A stretch of 64,000 nucleotides of DNA from Patescibacteria group bacterium. Lineage in GTDB: Bacteria > Patescibacteriota > Minisyncoccia > Phycocordibacterales > BOKC01. The position numbers and the translations under genes were made by a program. Shown here piece by piece: positions 17,543-24,794 of this stretch. How positions within the stretch are numbered: the stretch's first letter is position 1; each line of letters begins with the position of its first letter. The notes beneath the pieces were generated by a model. That model had not been told where the DNA came from, searched no databases, and saw nothing but the letters and a program-made list of their open reading frames with translations. The stretch is from assembly GCA_016860785.1 (NCBI GenBank), contig BOKC01000003.1, positions 28,300 through 92,299 of the forward strand, read 5' to 3'.

Positions 17543-19237
17543 TTAATCCAATACCGCTTTTATTCTCCTAACTCCTGCCGAAACCGCTTCTTCTTTTTTG
17601 ATTTTAAATTTTCCTAGCTCGTTGGTGTTTTTAACATGTGGTCCCCCGCAGAATTCTTTGCTGATAGTATTACCTTCTTTATCTTGAATGAAATATACCG
17701 AAACCATATCAGGGTATTTTGCGCCGAATTCCATTTCGGCGCCAATATGCTCCGCCTCTTCCCTCTTCATTTCTTTTTTAACGACTTCAAATCCTTCTGA
17801 AATCCACTCATTTACCAAGTCCTCTATTTTTTGTTTTTCCCCATCTGTTAGTTTTCTTTCAAAAGAGAAGTCAATCCGTAGCCGTTCGGAAGTTATGTTG
17901 CTTCCCCGTTGTTTAATTTCTCCCCCTAAAATTTTTTGGAGTGCGGCGAGCAATAGATGGTGTGTGGTGTGAAGCTTAATGGTTTCCTCGCTCTCATCAG
18001 CCAACCCCCCTTTAAATTTTTGATCCAGTCCTGATCGGGAGACTTCTTGGTGTTTCTTAAATTCTTTATCAAATTCTTCTCGGCTTAAGTTGGGAAATTT
18101 GTCGTGTATGATTTCAAACGGCAGACCAAAGCTTTCATAAAGTTTGAAAGCATATTCAGGATTTACATTCTCAAGTTTGTCCAACTCTTTCATGCCGAGC
18201 TCAAGCGTTTGATTAAATTGCTTCCATTCTTCATTTATGACTTCCATTATTAAAACTCCGTCAAGTTCTCGATAAACATCTTTGTATTTTTCAGTTACCC
18301 AATTAATTGAATTCTTTACGATTTCAATATCAAATTGCGCCAAAATTCTTCTTACTAGTCTCCTTAAAATGTACCCAGATCCTTTATTTCCCGGGCGGAC
18401 TCCGTCTGAAATGAGAAAACTTATTGAGCGGGCGTGGTCGGCCAAAACCCTTTTTTTACCTTCTGGTAAATTGTCAGGTAAGGTAACCACAAAACCGTTA
18501 AATAAGTCTGTCTCGAAAATTGTCGGAGTTTTTTGGGAAATCATAGAAAGGCGTTCGAGGCCCATTCCGGTATCAACGCCCATTTGAGCAAGCGGCTTTA
18601 ATTCCTTTCCACTTTCGCCAGAGAGTAATTCTTCCCGGCTGCCTAGATAATAAAATTGGTTGAAAACAATATTCCAAATTTCAACATCTTTTCCGGTCAC
18701 GTTCTTACAGTAAATTTCCGTTGTCGGGCCACAAGGGCCGCCGGAGCCGGTTGGTCCCCAGAAGACGTCTCCAATTCCCTCTTCTCGAATGTTAGTTAGG
18801 CCGAGTGACTGCCAAATTTCTTTTGACTCTTCATCTTTCGGCACGCCATGCGAGCCCTCAAAAATGGTAACGTATGAAATTTCTAAACCGAGGTCTTTTG
18901 TTATGAATTCATGAGCGTAGGAAATTGCTTCTCTTTTTCCATATCCGCCGAAAGAAAAATTTCCAAGCATTTCAAAAAAAGTCAGATGCGTCTCATCGCC
19001 AATTTCATCAATGTCGGATGTTCTCATGCATTTTTGAACTGTCGCAGTATTGAGTGATCCAAAATCTTTCATTGCGTCGCTATCGCCAAGATAGTATGGC
19101 TTAAACTGCTGCATGCCGGCAGTTGTAAAAAGCACGGTCGGATCATTTTCTGGAATCAAAGAAGAAGATTGGATGATTTTGTGCCCTTTTTTTTCAAAAA
19201 AATTTAAAAATTTTCGCCTGATTTCGTCTGAATTCAT
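17543..19237 (-). CDS. alaS: Alanyl-tRNA synthetase without C-terminal domain
   Basis: Class II synthetase for tRNA-Ala, matching the two tRNA-Ala genes here. Catalytic core includes FTTAGMQQFKPYYLG, TFFEMLGNFSFGGYGK and VDTGMGLERL. The editing domain has the HTTHHLL zinc/His motif (about 427-433) and CGGPHV near residue 535. Typical AlaRS is about 875 aa with a C-Ala domain; this one stops at 564 aa right after the editing domain (VSAGVRRIKAVLD). Aminoacylation and editing should remain. Confidence 0.96.
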   Translation of the reverse strand: MNSDEIRRKFLNFFEKKGHKIIQSSSLIPENDPTVLFTTAGMQQFKPYYLGDSDAMKDFGSLNTATVQKCMRTSDIDEIGDETHLTFFEMLGNFSFGGYGKREAISYAHEFITKDLGLEISYVTIFEGSHGVPKDEESKEIWQSLGLTNIREEGIGDVFWGPTGSGGPCGPTTEIYCKNVTGKDVEIWNIVFNQFYYLGSREELLSGESGKELKPLAQMGVDTGMGLERLSMISQKTPTIFETDLFNGFVVTLPDNLPEGKKRVLADHARSISFLISDGVRPGNKGSGYILRRLVRRILAQFDIEIVKNSINWVTEKYKDVYRELDGVLIMEVINEEWKQFNQTLELGMKELDKLENVNPEYAFKLYESFGLPFEIIHDKFPNLSREEFDKEFKKHQEVSRSGLDQKFKGGLADESEETIKLHTTHHLLLAALQKILGGEIKQRGSNITSERLRIDFSFERKLTDGEKQKIEDLVNEWISEGFEVVKKEMKREEAEHIGAEMEFGAKYPDMVSVYFIQDKEGNTISKEFCGGPHVKNTNELGKFKIKKEEAVSAGVRRIKAVLD

Positions 19238-19293
19238 AAAATATTGTTTTTAAAAGTATATCATTTAGTCTTTTCAAATAAAAAAGTTGAACC

Positions 19294-19323
19294 TTGTTGC
19301 AGGAATGACCAAAAAGTGATAAT
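19294..19323 (+). promoter_or_regulatory. Promoter of FMN reductase gene (leaderless)
   Basis: -35 TTGTTG (19294-19299), 18-nt spacer, -10 GATAAT (19318-19323). The ATG is at 19333, only 9 nt after the -10 box, so the transcript would have a leader of a few bases at most. Confidence 0.55.
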
Positions 19324-19332
19324 ATGTAAAGA

Positions 19333-19878
19333 ATGAATTTTCTCGGTATTATCGGTAGTTTACGCAAAGATTCTTATAACAGGATGCTTTTTAAGGCGTT
19401 TGGCCAAGTCTTGCCCGAAGGTGTGAACTTAAATGAAGCTGAAATAGCTGATTTACCTCTCTACAATCAAGATTTGGAAGAAGATTTTCCAAAGTCGGCA
19501 GAAAAATTGAAGAAAGTTATTGAGCAAGCAGACGGTATCATATTTTTTACTCCGGAATTTAACCGGACAATTCCTGCGCCTCTAAAAAATGCCGTAGATT
19601 GGTTTTCCCGACCCTACGGTAAAAATTCAATTGCCGGGAAACCAGTTCTTGTTTTGGGCGCAACTGTTGGAAATATCGGAACAGCACTTTCGCAATACAA
19701 TTTAAAACAAGCTCTTTTATACTTGGACGCTCGGGTGCTCGGCCAGCCAGAATTTTATCTCTCTGCCGCTCAAGAGAAATTTAGTGCTGACGGCGAGCTT
19801 ACAGATGAGGCGACAAAAGAGCGACTAAAAAAGGCGATAGATACTTTTATTGATTTTGTAAAATCTAACAGCAGTTAG
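19333..19878 (+). CDS. NADPH-dependent FMN reductase family protein
   Basis: Flavodoxin-fold reductase. The phosphate-binding loop GSLRKDSYNR follows the first strand, FTPEFNRTIPAPLKNAVDW is the family signature, and VLVLGATVGNIGTALSQYNL follows. 181 aa, typical for chromate/quinone-type NAD(P)H:FMN oxidoreductases; substrate cannot be told. First plus-strand gene of the window, divergent from alaS, with its own apparently leaderless promoter. Confidence 0.9.
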   Translation: MNFLGIIGSLRKDSYNRMLFKAFGQVLPEGVNLNEAEIADLPLYNQDLEEDFPKSAEKLKKVIEQADGIIFFTPEFNRTIPAPLKNAVDWFSRPYGKNSIAGKPVLVLGATVGNIGTALSQYNLKQALLYLDARVLGQPEFYLSAAQEKFSADGELTDEATKERLKKAIDTFIDFVKSNSS

Positions 19879-19958
19879 AAAAGGAACTAAACCAACTCTT
19901 TTTGATTACGAGTCATGCTACTTTGGTGTACGCCTAAACCGGGAGGAATTTCTTGAGA

Positions 19959-19992
19959 ATGAAAAAAGGAGGCCGTGGGTACGACCTCCTTT
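19959..19992 (-). terminator. Terminator of the DGQHR-like gene
   Basis: AAAGGAGG (19965-19972) pairs with CCTCCTTT (19985-19992); inner CGT/ACG extends the stem. On the minus strand it is followed by a run of T, so it ends transcription of the 20078 gene. The span 19993-20077 shows no further gene I can support. Confidence 0.7.
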
Positions 19993-20077
19993 GGGTTGAT
20001 GATTTACTTGCGAGCCGACTTCAGCAAAGCAAGTTGTCCTTTACCAACACACTGTGGAAGTGGCTACACATTTATAC

Positions 20078-21163
20078 TTAGGCCGCTTCCCTATCGTTAT
20101 CCTCATCGATGAGGATGAGTTCGCCAGTGCGAGAAGTCAGACGCTTCGTTCTCTTGCCACTGTTGATGTGATCACGCAGCAGCATGTAGAGGAGTTCGCG
20201 CGACTTACCGCCGGAGCTAGCCAGATTGACGACCTGCGGGTCGTGCACCGGGAACAGCGCCAGCTTGCGCTTGAGAGGAGCCTCCACGAAGAGCTTCTTC
20301 TCTTCGGGTGATGACCTCCAAAAGTCCAGATGGTCGGAAAGAAGGCGAGCCAGAACGTTCAGAAACGCGCTACGCATATGGACCGCGCCCTCGCGATACT
20401 GGACACGCCGGACACCCCAGCACTCGTCGACAAGTTCGAAGAACCTTCGGATGTTTTCTCGCATGTTCTGCACCCCGATGATCTCCACGGCCTTGTCGAG
20501 CGCCGGAACGAGTTCATCGATGCTGTTTCGTCGGGTTGCCGCCTTGTGTGCGTGCAAAAAGCCGACGACCTTTGCGCACGTGAGTGCCGTCAGGAGCTCA
20601 CCTCTGGCCATGCGCTGACTCCACGAAATGCGCCCCGCAAGAACGAAGTGTTTGTCGTGTGAGAGACTGAAGAGCATAGAGATGGCGGTGCTCTCCTCAC
20701 GCTTGTTGCGAAGCAGAACATTCGGCGAGACCTTGGCTCGCAGTGTGTTGAGAACACGAAAGCGATTCCGCTCCCATTCCTTACTGGTTCCGAAGTGAAC
20801 GGTAGCACCGATATGCACATTGGCATCCGGCTTGTCGGAAAGGAAGTGGACAGCAGCATTCCTCCTCTGCAGCCCGTCGATGATATAGACGGGATCCTGC
20901 AGAATGAATACGCCGGTCTCGGTCTCCTTGCACTTGTGTCCACGCATTCCGACCTCTATGTCTGGCAGCGACTCTCCCTTCTCGAGCGCTTGTAAGATGC
21001 TTGAGAGAGCCGTGAGTGGCATCGCCTCGCGCTGGTAATCGTCGACCAGCAAGAGTCTCAGAGACTCGGAAGAGACGACACCCCGAAGGATAATATCTCC
21101 TTCCGCGTTTTCGTCGAGCGCCCCGTTGATGATCTTGATCTGGTTTGTCTTCCGTGCGGCCAT
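20078..21163 (-). CDS. DGQHR/ParB-like domain protein (GC-rich, likely acquired)
   Basis: 361 residues. YIIDGLQRRNAAVHFL (near residue 100) resembles the DGQHR core of DndB/ParB-like nucleotide-binding proteins, preceded by DDYQREAMPLTALSSI, which fits the usual 'residue-to-be-fixed then DGQ(H)R' layout. The rest (VSPNVLLRNKREES, MARGELLTALTCAKVVGF) is unassigned. Codon use is strongly GC-rich, unlike neighbours. ATG 21163 is chosen because AAGGAG stands 9 nt before it; the frame is open to 21193. It has a TTGACA promoter, a palindromic operator-like site and its own terminator. Role unknown, possibly DNA-modification or phage-defence related. Confidence 0.6.
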   Translation of the reverse strand: MAARKTNQIKIINGALDENAEGDIILRGVVSSESLRLLLVDDYQREAMPLTALSSILQALEKGESLPDIEVGMRGHKCKETETGVFILQDPVYIIDGLQRRNAAVHFLSDKPDANVHIGATVHFGTSKEWERNRFRVLNTLRAKVSPNVLLRNKREESTAISMLFSLSHDKHFVLAGRISWSQRMARGELLTALTCAKVVGFLHAHKAATRRNSIDELVPALDKAVEIIGVQNMRENIRRFFELVDECWGVRRVQYREGAVHMRSAFLNVLARLLSDHLDFWRSSPEEKKLFVEAPLKRKLALFPVHDPQVVNLASSGGKSRELLYMLLRDHINSGKRTKRLTSRTGELILIDEDNDREAA

Positions 21164-21249
21164 GGTGTCCTTCTCCTTGGTTGGGTTGGACATGTGAAAG
21201 AACGATACTAACTTGCGACGACTTTATATTTCGCGTCGAAGTCAGTGTA

Positions 21250-21268
21250 ATTCACCACCGTGGTGAAT
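21250..21268. promoter_or_regulatory. Palindromic operator-like site
   Basis: Perfect inverted repeat ATTCACCAC-C-GTGGTGAAT (19 bp). It lies just downstream of the putative promoter (TTGACA at 21300-21305, -10 TAGCTT at 21277-21282), overlapping the expected transcription start of the 20078 gene. A repressor operator or leader hairpin is likely. Confidence 0.55.
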
Positions 21269-21321
21269 CCCTGAATAAGCTAGCATAAGATAAGGTTATT
21301 GTCAAATTGTGATTGTATTAT

Positions 21322-21936
21322 TTACGCTTTTTCCTTCAAAACTTTAAAATCCTTTTTGAGAGTGTCTTTTGAGTGAGAATTGTAAATCGCAACAGCTGGA
21401 TGGAAAAGAGCGACGATTTTTATTTGGCCAAATGAGGTCTTAACGTCAAAAGATTTTCCGTGAATTTTAGAAATCGTGTCCAATTCAAAGCCCAAATCAA
21501 ATTTATGGAAAATGTAAGCCATTGAATGGCGACCTAAAGTAGCAATGATTTTCGGCTGGATGATGTTAATTTGCCGGTCCAAAAACGGTCCGTAAAGTTC
21601 AACTTCTTCCGGCAGCGGGTCTCGATTGCCCGGCGGACGATCTTTAACTATGTTGGTTATGTAAACTTCGAAGCGTGGGATTTTTATACTTGCTAAAAGT
21701 TCGTCCAAAATTCTTCCCGACGCTCCGCAAAAAGGCCGACCGGTAGCTGCTTCGTTTTTTCCCGGCGCCTCGCCAATAAACATTATTTTTGCAAAATGAC
21801 TTCCCTCTCCAATAACCGGTACGTTGCCTTCCGAAGTTCTGAATTCATAAAGTGGCGACCTTTTCAAATCCACCACCTCATCCCTGATTTTTTTCATTTG
21901 TTCAAACCGTTCTGTTTTTTCTTTTTCTGAGTACAT
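21322..21936 (-). CDS. Uracil-DNA glycosylase, family-4-like without Fe-S cysteines
   Basis: Removes uracil from DNA in base excision repair. Family motifs are clear: GEAPGKNEAATGRPF (about 54-68), ITNIVKDRPPGNRDP and the C-terminal HPAVAIYN. Family-4 enzymes usually hold a 4Fe-4S cluster via two N-terminal cysteines and two around KCRPPxNR...C; here those places read RSPLYEF, KDRPPGNR and ELYGPFL, and the only cysteine is in GRPFCG. The cluster must be absent. 204 aa. Confidence 0.88.
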   Translation of the reverse strand: MYSEKEKTERFEQMKKIRDEVVDLKRSPLYEFRTSEGNVPVIGEGSHFAKIMFIGEAPGKNEAATGRPFCGASGRILDELLASIKIPRFEVYITNIVKDRPPGNRDPLPEEVELYGPFLDRQINIIQPKIIATLGRHSMAYIFHKFDLGFELDTISKIHGKSFDVKTSFGQIKIVALFHPAVAIYNSHSKDTLKKDFKVLKEKA

Positions 21937-21967
21937 TCAATTAATAATAATATTTATTTGATAATAT

Positions 21968-21998
21968 GAAACCCCCACGTTTTTGGCGTGGGGGGGGA
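21968..21998 (-). terminator. Terminator of the 22027 gene
   Basis: CCCCCACG (21972-21979) pairs with CGTGGGGG (21987-21994) around a T-rich loop; on the minus strand it is followed by TTTC. It separates the 22027 gene from UDG. Confidence 0.65.
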
Positions 21999-22026
21999 TG
22001 TTTTGGAAGGTCTATGTTGATGTGGA

Positions 22027-22320
22027 TCACGAGAGTATGAACTGTACGGAGAGTTCGTCAGGGCCGATCTCCTGAAAGCGGACTTTCCCGCTACGGTTGA
22101 GCATCTCGTTGGTTTCTTCCACACTTCTCATGTCGGGGGCGAAACATCTTAAGATTCCACCTTGAATCTTGTGTGGCACACCCTTTTCCTCATGCAGGAA
22201 CGAGAATGCTTCGTCTACCCAGAGTCGACAGAATCTATCACCCTCCTCAGGAGTTCTGCGATCCAGAACTCCAACAACCGCAGGCTGACCTTGTATGATA
22301 TACACCATCAACTGGAGCAT
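22027..22320 (-). CDS. Hypothetical protein (GC-rich cassette)
   Basis: 97 residues beginning MLQLMVYIIQGQPAVVGV, without a family I recognise. It is GC-richer than its neighbours and has all marks of a separate unit: a near-consensus promoter inside the end of the MGMT gene, a GAGGAAAC SD site right before ATG 22320, and its own terminator. It overlaps the 3' end of MGMT by 13 nt. Confidence 0.7.
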   Translation of the reverse strand: MLQLMVYIIQGQPAVVGVLDRRTPEEGDRFCRLWVDEAFSFLHEEKGVPHKIQGGILRCFAPDMRSVEETNEMLNRSGKVRFQEIGPDELSVQFILS

Positions 22321-22610
22321 GTTTCCTCTTTTCTTTTCTTTCTACATTGTATCACCTTAAATTTTCTTGTCAACTCCAGTTTAAGTAATTTTTCTTTTTC
22401 CTTCGAGCCACGGTTATACCCTCCAGTTTGACCATTCGATCGAATCACTCGGTGACATGGGATTTTCGGGTCGTAGTTTTTATTCAAAATGTTGCCAACA
22501 GCCCGAAATGCTTTCGGACTGCCGGCCTTTTCCGCCACTTCTCTATAACTCAAAGTTTTGCCTTTCGGAATTTTTAAAACCACATTTAAAACTCGATCCT
22601 TAAATTTCAT
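22308..22610 (-). CDS. Methylated-DNA-protein cysteine methyltransferase domain
   Basis: 100-residue single-domain Ada/MGT C-terminal type. GKTLSYREVAEKAGSPKAFRAVG and the active-site IPCHRVI keep the acceptor cysteine, so it is an alkyltransferase rather than a PWHR ATL. GGYNRG follows. The normal end is near LLKLE; the last 20 residues (Lys/Arg/Cys-rich) are encoded by DNA that forms the promoter and leader of the next gene, suggesting the natural stop was replaced. Confidence 0.9.
   Translation of the reverse strand: MKFKDRVLNVVLKIPKGKTLSYREVAEKAGSPKAFRAVGNILNKNYDPKIPCHRVIRSNGQTGGYNRGSKEKEKLLKLELTRKFKVIQCRKKRKEETCSS
22346..22373 (-). promoter_or_regulatory. Promoter of the 22027 cassette gene
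   Basis: -35 TTGACA (22368-22373), 16-nt spacer, -10 TACAAT (22346-22351) on the minus strand, inside the 3' end of the MGMT frame. Confidence 0.7.
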
Positions 22611-22618
22611 ATTTCTCT

Positions 22619-22648
22619 CTACTACTATATTATATAGTATAGTAGTAG
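22619..22648. repeat. Perfect 11-bp stem hairpin before MGMT start
   Basis: CTACTACTATA (22619-22629) and TATAGTAGTAG (22638-22648) are exact reverse complements. The hairpin ends 9 nt before the MGMT ATG (22610) on the minus strand and could act as terminator of the nuclease gene or as leader structure of MGMT. Confidence 0.6.
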
Positions 22649-22659
22649 GTTAAAAATCG

Positions 22660-23466
22660 TTAAAAAAGAGTTTGTCCTTTAAGGTCAGGTTTAATCTCGG
22701 CGTCTTTTTCCTGTCTTTCCGGCTTTTTCTTTGTTTCAACGTTCTTTTCATACAAATTTTTGATAGCTAAAGCCGAATTTTGTCGATAGACGCAATGCTC
22801 GCAAAGTTCGCCAGGCTCCGGTAATTTTTCTTGCTTGAGAAGCTGTTCAATATCTAAAATTGCCTGCTCCACCCAACTTTCGTTTCCTTTGTAAGCAATA
22901 ATATCCACATCAAACTCCAATCGGCCGTCAAAGGCCTCTTCATCTTTCCGGCCGTTGACATAAACAAAGTAGCCGGTGTCTGAAACTTTAAAATTATTTT
23001 GCCTGAAAAGCCATTGGTAAATTTCCATCTGTCTTTTATAGGCCTGTTGCCACCTGCCTTCCAAATTCGGCTTCTCACTCTTACTTGTTGCTTTGTAATC
23101 AACGATGTGGATTTCTTTTGTCTCGTCGTTAATCCAAACATCATCAATCGCTCCGAAAACCAAAAAACCGGTTTCCGGATGCAGATATTGAATACCAGTA
23201 AAATTGTGTCGCCACTTTTCCAAATCAGGGTGCTCAAAGGGAATGGCTTTAATACCGTATTTTTCCATCAGTGGGTGAGCTTGTTTTTCGGCGCGATGAA
23301 TGTCAAATTCTTTTTTTAAAAGGTGGTCAACTGCGCTATTTAAGGTGAAAGCCGGCATTCCAGGTCTTTTAACTTTGAGTTTTTGGTCTAGATAAAAACA
23401 CCTCTGACACTCTATAAAAAGGTCGATTTTTGACCGGCTTAATTTTTTCTGGTTTCTAGTCGGCAC
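22660..23466 (-). CDS. PD-(D/E)XK nuclease, Cas4/RecB-like
   Basis: 268 residues. GAIDDVWINDETKEIHIVDYKATSK near residues 105-130 gives the D...D-x-K nuclease core, and QMEIYQWLFR is the following helix motif of RecB-family nucleases. An early CQRC and a late CEHC pair resemble the Fe-S ligands of Cas4/AddB, though spacing was not checked against a model. No cas gene or CRISPR array is near, so a general DNA-end nuclease role is more likely. Confidence 0.75.
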   Translation of the reverse strand: MPTRNQKKLSRSKIDLFIECQRCFYLDQKLKVKRPGMPAFTLNSAVDHLLKKEFDIHRAEKQAHPLMEKYGIKAIPFEHPDLEKWRHNFTGIQYLHPETGFLVFGAIDDVWINDETKEIHIVDYKATSKSEKPNLEGRWQQAYKRQMEIYQWLFRQNNFKVSDTGYFVYVNGRKDEEAFDGRLEFDVDIIAYKGNESWVEQAILDIEQLLKQEKLPEPGELCEHCVYRQNSALAIKNLYEKNVETKKKPERQEKDAEIKPDLKGQTLF

Positions 23467-23475
23467 TTTTTAAAG

Positions 23476-23952
23476 TTATATTTCTGGCCCTTGATAGTCG
23501 GATGTGTTTTTCTGAATTGTCTTTCTGAATTTGTCCTCAACAAACCACATTAAGGTAAAGGTCAAAAATGCCAAGAAAGCGGCAAAGACAGCCAATCCGA
23601 AAAGCTTAAAACCAACAGCGATTCCAATACCACAAGACACCCAAAGTCCGGCGGCAGTGGTTAGACCTTCAAGCTTGTTTTCTTTGAGAATAATAAGTCC
23701 GGCGCCGATAAAACCGATGCCGGTTATAATGCCGGCGGCAAGACGCATTGGGTCAAAATTTGTTATGCCGATAAAGTTTTGGTTTACCAAGACAGACGAG
23801 ATGATTAAAAGACAGGCGCCCATTGAAACCAAACCGAAAGTTCTAACACCGGCGACCTTGCCGGCAAAAGTTCTCTCCAACCCCAAAATAACACCAAGAG
23901 CTAAAGCCAGAATTAGCTGAAGATAAGGCATATATTCTTGTAATAACTCCAT
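23476..23952 (-). CDS. MgtC/SapB family membrane protein
   Basis: 158 residues, four to five TM helices. VILGLERTFAGKVAGVRTFGLVSMGACL and GIITGIGFIGAGLIILKENKLEGLTTAAGLWV carry the typical MgtC signatures (shown here in parts). Only the N-terminal membrane domain is present. MgtC proteins are linked to magnesium limitation and ATP synthase control; role here unknown. 9 nt after the ATP-cone gene. Confidence 0.9.
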   Translation of the reverse strand: MELLQEYMPYLQLILALALGVILGLERTFAGKVAGVRTFGLVSMGACLLIISSVLVNQNFIGITNFDPMRLAAGIITGIGFIGAGLIILKENKLEGLTTAAGLWVSCGIGIAVGFKLFGLAVFAAFLAFLTFTLMWFVEDKFRKTIQKNTSDYQGPEI

Positions 23953-23960
23953 ATTGATTT

Positions 23961-24788
23961 TTAAATTTCACAAACTAAATTTATTTCTCTTTTTACTTCA
24001 TCCATTTTTTTGCTACTGATGCCTATAGATTTTAACAACCCCTCGTTATTATGCAATTTTTTGCACAAGACCTCTCCGCTTTTTAGGGCTTCTATTTTTT
24101 GCTTTTGACTTAGGGTTGTAAGGCAAGTCAGAGGGTGAAGACCGGAATCTTCTATCATGTCTTGCAGATTGCCCTCTTTGGGATAATTCCAGCCGATCAT
24201 TGTCATACCTTTGCACTTTCCGTATTTAAAAGCGCTTGAAGTAAATTTGGTGTTTGTGATGAGCCAATTTTCATTGAATTTTCTTTTCCCTCCATAATTG
24301 TATTCTTTCTGCAACAGGTCTTCAAAGCGGGCTTGAACATAGAGTGCCACCTTTAAATCGCTTCTGATCCCGTGTTCATTGTGAAATTTTGCCTCTATCG
24401 CAATAAGTTTGTTTTCATTGAACGCCAGAACATCAAGCTCGTGTTCGGCACATTGGCCAGTGACAATTTCTCCAACCAGAGTTTGATAACCTTTTTCTTT
24501 TAAAATTTCAGCGATGAATTTTTCAAAAGGAAACCCAGATGGTCCGAGCGCTAACACTGCGTTTTTTAAAGAATAACTGACGGCTACTTTTTTCGAATGT
24601 TTCTCCAATAAAAATGCCGAGTGTTTGGAGATTTGGTCGGAACTCATTCCGTCTTTCAGCTCTCTTTGTATGTGTTCTGCTATTTCTACAGCGAGATCTT
24701 GGTTGGCGCCGGAATTGATCAAAGAATTAATCAGCTTTTCTTTGTCAAAATCTTCTAATTGCTTGTCTGCTTTTAAAATTTTTGTCAT
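23961..24788 (-). CDS. ATP-cone plus Mrr-like endonuclease domain protein
   Basis: 275 residues. Residues 1-90 look like an ATP-cone (TKILKADKQLEDFDKEKLINS, AVEIAEHIQRELKDG), a nucleotide-sensing module. Residues about 90-180 contain a PD-(D/E)XK core: GQCAEHELDVLAFNENKLIAIEAKFH gives E/D...ExK. A nucleotide-gated nuclease, possibly Mrr-type restriction, is inferred. C-terminal part has no assigned domain. It lies 6 nt after mltG. Confidence 0.7.
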   Translation of the reverse strand: MTKILKADKQLEDFDKEKLINSLINSGANQDLAVEIAEHIQRELKDGMSSDQISKHSAFLLEKHSKKVAVSYSLKNAVLALGPSGFPFEKFIAEILKEKGYQTLVGEIVTGQCAEHELDVLAFNENKLIAIEAKFHNEHGIRSDLKVALYVQARFEDLLQKEYNYGGKRKFNENWLITNTKFTSSAFKYGKCKGMTMIGWNYPKEGNLQDMIEDSGLHPLTCLTTLSQKQKIEALKSGEVLCKKLHNNEGLLKSIGISSKKMDEVKREINLVCEI

Positions 24789-24794
24789 TTTAAA

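Noticed and set aside
19993..20077. Short frame ending VGKGQLALLKSARK downstream of the DGQHR-like gene
   Set aside because: Under 20 codons open, no start codon and no family; probably chance.
20226..20618. 130-aa plus-strand frame opposite the DGQHR-like gene
   Set aside because: Antisense shadow in GC-rich DNA.
22660..23466. Cas4 as part of a CRISPR system
   Set aside because: No repeat-spacer array and no other cas gene in the window; the protein is only Cas4-like by fold motifs.
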